Shown one piece after another: positions 24,270-31,708 of a stretch of DNA of 44,698 bases. The notes beneath the pieces are model-generated. The model was not told where the DNA came from, did no database searches, and saw nothing but the letters and a program-made list of their open reading frames with translations. This stretch comes from an uncultured Rhodospirillaceae bacterium (GTDB lineage Bacteria; Pseudomonadota; Alphaproteobacteria; Rhodospirillales; UBA2165). The translations under genes were made by a program, and so were the position numbers. Location: positions 1 through 44,698 of the forward strand of contig CAJWAR010000034.1 in NCBI GenBank assembly GCA_913020445.1. Direction: 5' to 3'. The first letter of the stretch is position 1. Each line of letters begins with the position of its first letter.

Positions 24270-25015
24270 CAGTCTTCTCCCAGATAGGCTTGGCGAACTT
24301 CAGCATTGCTGCGAATTTCTTGTGGTGTGCCACAGGCAACGGCTTGACCGTAAACCAATACGGTTATGCGGTCAGCCAGCGCAAACACTGCATCCATATC
24401 ATGCTCAATCAGAAGCATGGTGTAGCGGCCTTTCATCGAATTGAGATGTTTGGTGACACGCGATGATTCCTCCGGGCCCATTCCCGCCATCGGTTCATCC
24501 AGCAGCAGCAGTTTCGGCGATGTCGCGAGCGCCATCGCGATTTCCAATTGGCGTTGTTCGCCATGGGCTAAATTATCAGCCAACACGCCGGCCCGTTCCT
24601 GCAAACCAATTTCTTCCAGAATTGCCATCGCCTTACCGGCTAATTCAACATCCTTATCAGCATTCCGCCAGAAGCGAAAACTGTGGCCCTCCTGAGCCTG
24701 AATAGACATCGCAACATTATTTAAAACCGAGAAATCCTTGAAGATCGATGTAATCTGATAGGACCGCACCATACCCGCGTGACAGCGGTTGGCAGGTGAC
24801 ATATTGCTTATCTCCTGACCATCAAAATGGATCGAGCCATCATCCGGTTTAAGCATGCCGGAAAGCTGATGAATAAGCGTTGTTTTACCAGCGCCGTTGG
24901 GGCCGATCACGGCATGAATCTCACCTTGTTCGACTTCGAGATTTAATGAATCAGTGGCGACCAAACCGCCAAAATTCTTCACCAGATTTTCGACTTTTAA
25001 TACAATATCAGTCAT
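24269..25015 (-). CDS. livG: ABC transporter ATP-binding protein, LivG type (second system)
   Basis: 248 residues from the ATG at 25015, within the last codons of livM (8-nt overlap). A longer in-frame opening to 25093 lies inside livM and is not used. Walker A is GPNGAGKTT near residue 38. The Q-loop region AGMVRSYQITSIFKDFSVLN, the LivG signature variant LAHGEQRQLEIAMALATSPK and Walker B LLLLDEPMAGMGP are present, with the usual end EVRQAYLGED. It partners with the LivF-type ATPase downstream. Confidence 0.9.
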   Translation of the reverse strand: MTDIVLKVENLVKNFGGLVATDSLNLEVEQGEIHAVIGPNGAGKTTLIHQLSGMLKPDDGSIHFDGQEISNMSPANRCHAGMVRSYQITSIFKDFSVLNNVAMSIQAQEGHSFRFWRNADKDVELAGKAMAILEEIGLQERAGVLADNLAHGEQRQLEIAMALATSPKLLLLDEPMAGMGPEESSRVTKHLNSMKGRYTMLLIEHDMDAVFALADRITVLVYGQAVACGTPQEIRSNAEVRQAYLGED

Positions 25016-25970
25016 CGCGTTTCTCAAATTTAGCAAAAAAGCCTTCGACCCCGCCGCGGGCAAATAGCACCACGAGAATAAGGAATGGGCCAAATATTAA
25101 ATGCCAGGCTTCGGTAATATTGGAGAGCACTTCCGACAAAAACAAAAAGATAATGGCGCCACCTAATGGTCCCATGATGGTACCCATGCCACCCAGTACA
25201 ACCATGAAAATCAGCTCGCCAGAAACCGTCCAGAACATCATGTCGGGACTGACAAAATCTTCAAAATTTGCTGACAATAAGCCGGACAAACCACCCATCA
25301 TGCCGGCAATCACGAAAGCAGTTAGTTTGTAGCCAAAAGTCGGGTAGCCAATGGTATGCATACGTTCATCATTGGACTTTGCCGCCCGCATCACCCGGCC
25401 AAAGCGCGAATTTATGATGCGATAGCTGAGATATAAGCAGCCTGCCATCAAAACAAACACCGTGTAGTACATGGTCATGGCATCGTTGAGGTCAAAGAAC
25501 GGTATGCCGAAATCGCTACGGGCATCAATTGTGAGGCCGTCATCGCTGCCATATTTCTCGATGCTCACACTGAGGAAATAAATCATCTGCGCAAAAGCGA
25601 GGGTGATCATGATGAAATAAACACCGCGGGTCCTGAGGCTGATCGCGCCAATTATCAGCGCAAATATTCCGCTCACTAAAATTCCGACCGGCCACTGAAT
25701 ATAAGCGCTTTCGATGCCGTGCGAGGCAAAAATACCGACCGCATAGCCACCAAGCCCGATAAACACAGCGTGGCCAAAGCTGATCATGCCGCCGTAGCCC
25801 ATGATCAAATTCAGACTGATGGCCGCGATCGTCACGATCATAATACGGGCAAAGACATCGGTAAAGAATTCCTGCTCGATCGCCGGCGCAATGAGAGGCA
25901 TAAAGATGCACAGTAAAATAAGGATGGAATTATAAATTCCGCGGGGCGTCTTAAGTATTGCTAAATTCAT
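25008..25970 (-). CDS. livM: ABC transporter permease, LivM type (second system)
   Basis: 320-residue inner-membrane permease. Landmarks are SLNLIMGYGGMISFGHAVFI near residue 52, the ATPase-contact loop RVMRAAKSNDERMHTIGYPT and the C-terminal LIFMVVLGGMGTIMGPLGGA. It starts 10 nt after livH ends and overlaps livG. It forms the substrate channel with LivH. Length is normal for the family. Confidence 0.9.
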   Translation of the reverse strand: MNLAILKTPRGIYNSILILLCIFMPLIAPAIEQEFFTDVFARIMIVTIAAISLNLIMGYGGMISFGHAVFIGLGGYAVGIFASHGIESAYIQWPVGILVSGIFALIIGAISLRTRGVYFIMITLAFAQMIYFLSVSIEKYGSDDGLTIDARSDFGIPFFDLNDAMTMYYTVFVLMAGCLYLSYRIINSRFGRVMRAAKSNDERMHTIGYPTFGYKLTAFVIAGMMGGLSGLLSANFEDFVSPDMMFWTVSGELIFMVVLGGMGTIMGPLGGAIIFLFLSEVLSNITEAWHLIFGPFLILVVLFARGGVEGFFAKFEKRDD

Positions 25971-25980
25971 TGCGGTTTTC

Positions 25981-26904
25981 TCACGCCCCTTTAGGCGGGA
26001 ACAATCCGCTCGGTTTAATCGCCAAAATGACGGCCATCAAAATATAAATCAACATCGATGAAATTGCCGGTCCAGCGGTTTCGGCTGCCACCGCATTCAT
26101 AATCTGTAACAGCGCAACATCAATGAAAGAGCGGCCCATTGTATCGATCAGACCGGTTAAGATTGCCGCGATAAAGGCACCTTTAATTGAGCCGATACCA
26201 CCGATCACAATAACAACAAATGCCAAGATTAAGATACTTTCACCCATACCACTTTCGGCTTGAGTGATTGGCGTGATAATCATACCGGCAAAACCGGCGA
26301 GCACCGCCCCAAGGCCAAACACCAGAGTAAATAGCAGCTTAATGTTGATACCAAGAGCACCGACCATTTCACGGTTTGAGGCGCCGGCTCGGATGAGCAT
26401 GCCGATCCGTGTTTTTGATACCAGGAGATATAAGAATAACGCTACCAATAGGCCACTTACGATAATAACCATGCGGTATTCCGGCACCGTGATACCGCCC
26501 GGTAATAATATTATGCCTGAAAGATAGGGCGGCAAATTGATGCCGGTTCCTTCGGGGCCCCAGGCGATTAGGAAAAATTCGTTAAAGAATATAATCAATC
26601 CAAATGTCGCTAAAACTTGATCCAGATGATTGCGTTCATACAGCGTTCGCAGAACGGTAAGCTCTAGCAGAATGCCAGCAACCAACATCACGGGCAGGGC
26701 GATTATCATCCCCAATATCAAGGAATCTGTGAGCAAGACAAAAGTTGCGGCAAAAAAAGCGCCAAACATATAAAGCGTGCCATGGGCCAGATTGACCAAA
26801 TCCATAATGCCAAAAATCAGCGTCAATCCGGCGGCCACCAGGAATAATATTATGCCAAGCTGAAAGCCGTTAAAAAATTGTTCTGCTAAAAGAACGTAAT
26901 TCAT
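25981..26904 (-). CDS. livH: ABC transporter permease, LivH type (second system)
   Basis: 307-residue permease with FGIMDLVNLAHGTLYMFGAF near residue 30, the loop LIRAGASNREMVGALGINIK and VVIVIGGIGSIKGAFIAAIL near the C-terminus, all typical of LivH. It follows the binding-protein gene after 86 bp that contain a 12-bp perfect hairpin. The predicted partners are the adjacent LivM, LivG and LivF. Confidence 0.9.
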   Translation of the reverse strand: MNYVLLAEQFFNGFQLGIILFLVAAGLTLIFGIMDLVNLAHGTLYMFGAFFAATFVLLTDSLILGMIIALPVMLVAGILLELTVLRTLYERNHLDQVLATFGLIIFFNEFFLIAWGPEGTGINLPPYLSGIILLPGGITVPEYRMVIIVSGLLVALFLYLLVSKTRIGMLIRAGASNREMVGALGINIKLLFTLVFGLGAVLAGFAGMIITPITQAESGMGESILILAFVVIVIGGIGSIKGAFIAAILTGLIDTMGRSFIDVALLQIMNAVAAETAGPAISSMLIYILMAVILAIKPSGLFPPKGA

Positions 26905-26937
26905 TTATATTTCTTCGTTGCCCTGTTTCTAAATTGA

Positions 26938-26965
26938 TTGCGGGGACGCTGATGCGTCCCCGCAA
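26938..26965. terminator. 12-bp perfect hairpin between binding-protein and permease genes (second system)
   Basis: TTGCGGGGACGC (26938-26949) and GCGTCCCCGCAA (26954-26965) with a TGAT loop. On the minus strand it follows the binding-protein stop. No long T-run follows, so partial termination or 3'-end protection of the binding-protein mRNA is more likely than full termination. Confidence 0.65.
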
Positions 26966-26990
26966 CATTAATACCTTATAACTCTAATGA

Positions 26991-28169
26991 TTAGAGTTTG
27001 CACTCATTAGACATCACTGGAGCATGATCTTCAACAACTGTCTCGCGAAGGGACATCTGCCATTTGCCGCCTTTATTAATGACCTGGCGGGAATAGAAGT
27101 TCTGAACCGGGAAATGGTTCTTGCCAAATTTGATTTTGCCCCGAACTGATGAGAAATCAGCCGCTTCCATACCTTTGCGCACAGCGTCGGTATTTTTGGC
27201 ATCTCCGCCAGCCGCCTTTACGCCGGCCGCGATCAACATCAGACTGTCGTAGGATTGAGCGGCGTAATGTGAGGGGATTTGGCCTTTGTATTTTTTAGCG
27301 AAATCAGCAACAAAACGCTTGTTGGTGGCGTTGGGTAAATCGGGCGCCCAGAACATCGTATTAAACGTCCCGATGAGTTGCTTCATTTTACGCTTTTGAT
27401 ATACCGGCAGATTAGCACCATCGACTGAGAACACGCTGTAGACCGGCGTCGTTTTATCCAAGCCGGCCTGTTTGTATTGGGTAAAGAAAGCCAATCCCCA
27501 AGCACCTGGATAGAATACAAAAACACCATCCGGCTTGGCTGCTTTAACTTTCGCGATTTCAGCAGACCAGTCTTTATGGCTCGTCGGCACCAAATCTTTA
27601 CCAACAATATTACCTTTGAAAGTACGCTCAACACCGGCAACCATTTGTTTGCCGGCCGCATAGTTCAAGGACAATACATAAAGATTTTTCACACCGCGTT
27701 TATTGAGCAAAGATCCCATTGCCATGGGGTTTTGGCTATTTTCCCAAGCAGCGTTGAAGAAATTTTTATGACATTTTTTACCGGCGTAAAGTGAATGTCC
27801 GGCATTGGCGCTGACGAAGATTTTTCCGGCTTTTAGAGCAACCGGCGCGGAAGCGCCCATAACGTGCGACCAAATATAGCCGGTCAAAAAGTCAACTTTG
27901 TCTTTTTTGACGAGTTTTTCGGTTTTTTGCTTACCAATATTCGGTTTGAGCCCATCATCTTCGAAGATAAGTTCGAAATCTTTACCGCCCATTTTACCGC
28001 CCAAATGATCATAAGCAACTTCATACGCGGCCTTCATTTGTCTACCCATAATCGAAGCCGGCGTTGTCAGCGTCAAAACGACACCGACTTTAATTTTATC
28101 GGCCGCCTCGACATTTGGCACCGCAAGCAAGGCTGCCATGGGTGCAGCCAATAGGATTTTCTTAAACAT
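26991..28169 (-). CDS. ABC transporter periplasmic substrate-binding protein, first gene of second LivHMGF-type operon
   Basis: 392 residues with a signal peptide (MFKKILLAAPMAALLAVPN, cleaved after VEA). The mature start DKIKVGVVLTLTTPASIMGR and the segments FELIFEDDGLKPNIGKQKTE and DFLTGYIWSHVMGASAPVAL belong to the type I aromatic/branched-chain binding family. The protein is lysine-rich. It lies beside the box and 4-hydroxybenzoyl-CoA genes, which suggests an aromatic ligand different from that of the 12092 protein (inference). A GGGAGAG ribosome site precedes the ATG. Confidence 0.88.
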   Translation of the reverse strand: MFKKILLAAPMAALLAVPNVEAADKIKVGVVLTLTTPASIMGRQMKAAYEVAYDHLGGKMGGKDFELIFEDDGLKPNIGKQKTEKLVKKDKVDFLTGYIWSHVMGASAPVALKAGKIFVSANAGHSLYAGKKCHKNFFNAAWENSQNPMAMGSLLNKRGVKNLYVLSLNYAAGKQMVAGVERTFKGNIVGKDLVPTSHKDWSAEIAKVKAAKPDGVFVFYPGAWGLAFFTQYKQAGLDKTTPVYSVFSVDGANLPVYQKRKMKQLIGTFNTMFWAPDLPNATNKRFVADFAKKYKGQIPSHYAAQSYDSLMLIAAGVKAAGGDAKNTDAVRKGMEAADFSSVRGKIKFGKNHFPVQNFYSRQVINKGGKWQMSLRETVVEDHAPVMSNECKL

Positions 28170-28280
28170 ATCATACTCTCCCGTTAAGGTTTTGCTCGCA
28201 CAATTGGAGCAATCCGTTGAAAAATAACACCCTTTTTTGTGATCGAAATATGGGGCTAAAAGGCGTAAATTTTCGCATTT

Positions 28281-28311
28281 AGTTCAAGTCTAAATTATTC
28301 AGACCCGAACT
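28281..28311. promoter_or_regulatory. Interrupted inverted repeat, candidate operator of the second transporter operon
   Basis: AGTTC-AA-GTCT (28281-28291) pairs with AGAC-CC-GAACT (28301-28311) around a 9-nt centre. It is located 112-142 bp upstream of the binding-protein start. Confidence 0.4.
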
Positions 28312-28444
28312 TTAGTTCCAAATTATCACCCTTGCAACGATTAGAATTTAGCCCATCAAGCTATAATATATTCCGATTTCGCTGATTATTACGATAAGTG
28401 TATTTGGATTAAATAATATCTACGAGAAAACCAAGCTTTAATAA

Positions 28445-28458
28445 TTGACCAAAGTCAA
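28445..28458. promoter_or_regulatory. FNR/Dnr-like palindrome TTGAC-CAAA-GTCAA
   Basis: A perfect 14-bp palindrome with the TTG-N8-CAA frame of CRP/FNR-family sites, differing from canonical FNR at the fifth base of each half. It lies 16 bp beyond the stop of the cupin gene and ~280 bp upstream of the binding-protein gene, so its target is uncertain. Confidence 0.4.
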
Positions 28459-28473
28459 AGTCACCATAAAGGA

Positions 28474-28932
28474 TCATTGTCCCGTAAACTCAATTTCTCC
28501 ATCCGGCAATAGATAGAGCACCAACGCAGTACCTTCGGTCACGGTCGGATTGTGCGCTGTATCCGGTCCATAGACCACCCACCCGGCGCCATGATTATCA
28601 AACTTTGCCTCGCCTTCGATTGGCATGATGAGATCGATTTCACCTTTTGGATGACGGTGATGCGGGCCAACGACGTCAGCCATATGCACGACATCAACGC
28701 TGAAGCCATCAATATCTTTGATCACACGGCCAAATTTAATGCCGCCATATTCCTGATCGCACATCCAGCCTTCCACAATCGCGGCCTCACAGGCTGACTG
28801 AATGTTTTTAAAAGTATCGCTGCCGGTGGGAATCTGGTCGTTCAATTCCGCTGCCAGCGCCTTATCAAGAGGCTTTCCCGCAATCGCGCTGGTTACAGTT
28901 TGCACCAGTTCCTGAAACGCTTCCTTGCTCAT
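28474..28932 (-). CDS. Cupin-like DUF4863 / 4-hydroxylaminobenzoate lyase (PnbB)-like protein
   Basis: 152-residue protein: a helical N-terminal part (~55 residues) followed by a cupin-like beta-barrel with the motif VGPHHRHPKGEIDLIMPI, likely metal ligands, and GWVVYGPDTAHNPTVTEGTA. To my knowledge this is the DUF4863 family, whose characterised member PnbB converts 4-hydroxylaminobenzoate to protocatechuate and ammonia. Members also occur in aromatic-CoA gene clusters without nitroarene genes, and no nitroreductase is seen here, so the real substrate is open. It is co-directional with the thioesterase upstream (4-bp gap). Confidence 0.65.
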   Translation of the reverse strand: MSKEAFQELVQTVTSAIAGKPLDKALAAELNDQIPTGSDTFKNIQSACEAAIVEGWMCDQEYGGIKFGRVIKDIDGFSVDVVHMADVVGPHHRHPKGEIDLIMPIEGEAKFDNHGAGWVVYGPDTAHNPTVTEGTALVLYLLPDGEIEFTGQ

Positions 28933-28936
28933 TTAA

Positions 28937-29383
28937 TTATTCCTCATTTTCAGCTAATTCGTCACAAGCTGCACAATATGCAGCAATTTTTTCTCTGATC
29001 TCTTCAGGGATTCTGACCGGTTCAAATTCCACGGCTCCGACAAAACAAGAAACTTGATCAATTTTAAAGCATAGCTGCTCCGCTTCATTGAAAGCCTCTA
29101 CAATATAATTAATCGACGATCCACCGAGTTTTTTAATTGTTAGCCTGAGTTCAATTTCATCGCCAGCGCGAACTGCACGCATAAACTCACTGTTCAGCCG
29201 AACCGTCGGTGTGTCTAAACCTAATTCAATATGTAGCGCAATCCAATCATGACCGATCAACTCAACCAGCCAATGTTCGATTATTTCCATGCCGATGTGG
29301 AAAGCGTTAGGCGTGTAGAGGACCCCGGCGGGATCGCAATCACCCCACAACAGGCGGCGGCGTTTGGTATAAGGGATTTTCAT
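28937..29383 (-). CDS. Hotdog-fold acyl-CoA thioesterase, 4-hydroxybenzoyl-CoA thioesterase type
   Basis: 148-residue 4HBT-family enzyme that hydrolyses aryl- or acyl-CoA in the cytoplasm. The motif RRRLLWGDCDPAGVLYTPNA near residue 10 closely matches the active-site segment of Pseudomonas 4-hydroxybenzoyl-CoA thioesterase (GDCDPAG with the catalytic Asp). VRLNSEFMRAVRAGDEIELR is the second conserved part. It is divergent from iorA and four bases ahead of the PnbB-like gene. It could recover CoA from stalled 4-hydroxybenzoyl-CoA or related esters when flux backs up (inference). Confidence 0.82.
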   Translation of the reverse strand: MKIPYTKRRRLLWGDCDPAGVLYTPNAFHIGMEIIEHWLVELIGHDWIALHIELGLDTPTVRLNSEFMRAVRAGDEIELRLTIKKLGGSSINYIVEAFNEAEQLCFKIDQVSCFVGAVEFEPVRIPEEIREKIAAYCAACDELAENEE

Positions 29384-29490
29384 GTCTAAAAAGAAATAAC
29401 CTTATTTTTTACGGTGAAATGATCGAATTTGTATCAAAATATGTTGTGTCCTACCGGGTCGTCCCATATATTACGCATTATTGTTCGATT

Positions 29491-29507
29491 ACCAAACAAT
29501 ATTTGGT
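29491..29507. promoter_or_regulatory. Inverted repeat ACCAAA-N5-TTTGGT in the thioesterase/iorA divergent region
   Basis: Perfect 6-bp arms (29491-29496, 29502-29507), 38 bp upstream of the iorA start. GTCCC (29461) and GGGAC (29511) flank it. A plausible operator for iorAB-hcrCAB; the regulator is unknown. Confidence 0.4.
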
Positions 29508-29545
29508 TTTGGGACAAAAACAAGAATTAGGTGTGAGATCAACAT

Positions 29546-31708
29546 ATGGATGGTGGCACAGCATTAGCGCGGGTCACACAAGGCGGCGAGCGCTCCTTCA
29601 CTAAGGAAATTCAAAAACTTACCCTAGGGAAGGGTGAGGAGTTTCATGGTGAGGGTATCCTTGCCGTCACCAAAGCCCTGCTCCAATCCGGCGTCTCTTA
29701 TGTTGGTGGCTATCCCGGCGCACCGATGTCGCATTTGATCGATGTGCTGGCCGATGCCAGCGACGAAATCCTTGAGCCGATGGGCATCACCTATGAGCAA
29801 TCGGCTTCCGAAGCGGGGGCCGCCTCACTGCTGAGCGCTTCCGTCCACTATCCATTACGCGGCGCCGTTACCTGGAAATCTGTGGTCGGCACTAATGTCG
29901 CCTCTGACGCGTTATCGAATTTAGCCTCAACCGGTGTCAAAGGCGGCTCGCTGATCATCCTCGGTGACGATTATGGCGAGGGCTCCTCAATCATGCAGGA
30001 GCGCACCTATACCTTTGCCATGAAATCTTCGATCCCGCTGATGGACCCGCGTTATGATATGGAACGCATGGTTGATCTAACCGAGCATTGTTTCGAAATA
30101 TCGGAAGCCTCCAACATGCCGGTCTTTCTAAATATGCGCATTCGGGCCTGTCATTTGACCGGCAGTTTTATCACCAAAGACAACAAGATTGCCGAGTTCA
30201 ATGCCAACAATCCAATTCCTGAACAGATATACGACGTCTCCAAGATTGTTCTGCCGCCAGCGTCTTATCAGCATGAAATAGCCAAGTTTGAAGAGCGTCT
30301 TCCGGCGGCGGCGAAATACGCCCAGGAAAATAACATCAATGAGGTTTTTCCCGGCGCGGGTGGCCGTTTGGGCATCATTACCCAAGGCGGCACTTATACT
30401 GTTGTGATGCGGGCACTGCAGCGATTAGGCGCCGCCGATGCCTTCGGCAATTCTGATATTCCGGTCTATTGCATGAATATGGTCTATCCACTGGTAACGG
30501 ATGAGATCGTTAATTTTATGAACGACAAAGACAGCGTCCTAATCGTCGAAGAAGGCAATCCGAACTACATCGAAACTCAGATCGCCGAAATCGCCCACCG
30601 CAAACAGCTCGATTGCCGCGTCCACGGCAAAGATATGCTGCCGATGGCGGGTGAATATGTATCCAATGTCGTGCGCGAAGGTGTGGCGCAATATCTCGCC
30701 GAGGAAGGCCCGGAAGATATCGGCAAAACCGCCCTCGACAAAAACACTGTAATCCAAGCGAAGACCCAGCAGGCACAATCTTATCTGCCCGGTCCGATGC
30801 CGCCGCGCCCGCCTTCTTTTTGTACCGGTTGCCCGGAGCGTCCAATCATGGCGGCGTTAAAACTGCTGATGAAAGAACGTGGCAAATTTCATATTTCGAT
30901 GGATATCGGTTGTAATCTGTTTGGCTCCCTGCCCCCCTTCAATGTCGGTAATACGGTTTTGGGCTATGGCTTAAGCCTGGCCAGCAGTGGCGCTATTGGC
31001 CCAGCGCTCGATCAGCCTAATGTCGCTGTCATGGGTGATGGCGGTTTCTGGCATAACGGTTTTACCTCAGGCGTCGTCAATACGCGCTGGAACAAATACG
31101 ATTCAGTGTTGGTTATATTGGATAATGGCTATGCGGCAGCAACCGGTCAGCACAAAGTGCCGTCGACCGGCGCCACGCCACGCGGTATGGCGTCTCTCCT
31201 TTCGATAGAAGATGCGCTCAAAGGCGTTGGTGTCAAATGGATCAAGCATGTCAATTCTTACAGTCTGGAAGCAACGATTGACGTGCTCCGGGAGGCCATG
31301 AATGCGCGCGGTGATGGTTTGCGCGTCGTCATTTCAAACAATGAATGCATGCTGGCCCGTCAACGCCGGGAAAAACCGGCCAAGGCAGCGGCCCTCAAAG
31401 CCGGCCAGCGTGTCGCCCACGAAAAATTCGGCGTCGATGAGGAAGTTTGCACCGGCGATCACTCCTGCATGCGGTTAAGCGGTTGCCCATCCCTCACCTT
31501 GAAACAAAGTGCTGACCCCTTGAAAGCAACGCCGGTTGCTCATGTCGACGAAACCTGCGTCGCCTGCGGCAATTGCGGCGAGGTTGCCCATGCAGCGCAG
31601 CTTTGCCCCTCGTTCTATAAAGCGGAAGCCATTCAGAATGCTGGCGTTCTCCGTCAATTTAGCTCGGCGATTAACCGCTCCCTCTTGTCGATGATGGGAG
31701 CAAAGTGA
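29546..31708 (+). CDS. iorA: Indolepyruvate (aryl-2-oxoacid):ferredoxin oxidoreductase, alpha subunit
   Basis: 720-residue TPP- and Fe-S-dependent enzyme subunit. It oxidatively decarboxylates aryl-pyruvates to aryl-acetyl-CoA and reduces ferredoxin. The N-terminal pyrimidine domain includes GEGILAVTKALLQSGVSYVG. The TPP-binding region near residue 495 reads VAVMGDGGFWHNGFTSGVVN with DNGYAAATG. The C-terminal cysteine cluster has CVACGNCGEVAHAAQLCPS near residue 670 plus upstream CTGDHSC. It overlaps iorB by one base and is followed by hcrCAB on the same strand, so its reduced ferredoxin may feed 4-hydroxybenzoyl-CoA reductase (inference). Confidence 0.88.
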   Translation: MDGGTALARVTQGGERSFTKEIQKLTLGKGEEFHGEGILAVTKALLQSGVSYVGGYPGAPMSHLIDVLADASDEILEPMGITYEQSASEAGAASLLSASVHYPLRGAVTWKSVVGTNVASDALSNLASTGVKGGSLIILGDDYGEGSSIMQERTYTFAMKSSIPLMDPRYDMERMVDLTEHCFEISEASNMPVFLNMRIRACHLTGSFITKDNKIAEFNANNPIPEQIYDVSKIVLPPASYQHEIAKFEERLPAAAKYAQENNINEVFPGAGGRLGIITQGGTYTVVMRALQRLGAADAFGNSDIPVYCMNMVYPLVTDEIVNFMNDKDSVLIVEEGNPNYIETQIAEIAHRKQLDCRVHGKDMLPMAGEYVSNVVREGVAQYLAEEGPEDIGKTALDKNTVIQAKTQQAQSYLPGPMPPRPPSFCTGCPERPIMAALKLLMKERGKFHISMDIGCNLFGSLPPFNVGNTVLGYGLSLASSGAIGPALDQPNVAVMGDGGFWHNGFTSGVVNTRWNKYDSVLVILDNGYAAATGQHKVPSTGATPRGMASLLSIEDALKGVGVKWIKHVNSYSLEATIDVLREAMNARGDGLRVVISNNECMLARQRREKPAKAAALKAGQRVAHEKFGVDEEVCTGDHSCMRLSGCPSLTLKQSADPLKATPVAHVDETCVACGNCGEVAHAAQLCPSFYKAEAIQNAGVLRQFSSAINRSLLSMMGAK

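Larger units (their letters stand above)
28170..28473. other. 304-bp AT-rich control region upstream of the second binding-protein operon
   Basis: No gene is seen. It contains an interrupted inverted repeat (28281-28311) and a perfect 14-bp palindrome of FNR-like shape (28445-28458). It also has TATAATATATT near 28363. It would hold the promoter for the minus-strand transporter operon. Confidence 0.5.

Noticed and set aside
29461-29515. GTCCC...GGGAC pairing as a riboswitch or long hairpin upstream of iorA
   Set aside because: Only 5-bp arms 45 nt apart with poor internal pairing other than the small ACCAAA/TTTGGT repeat; insufficient for an RNA element.
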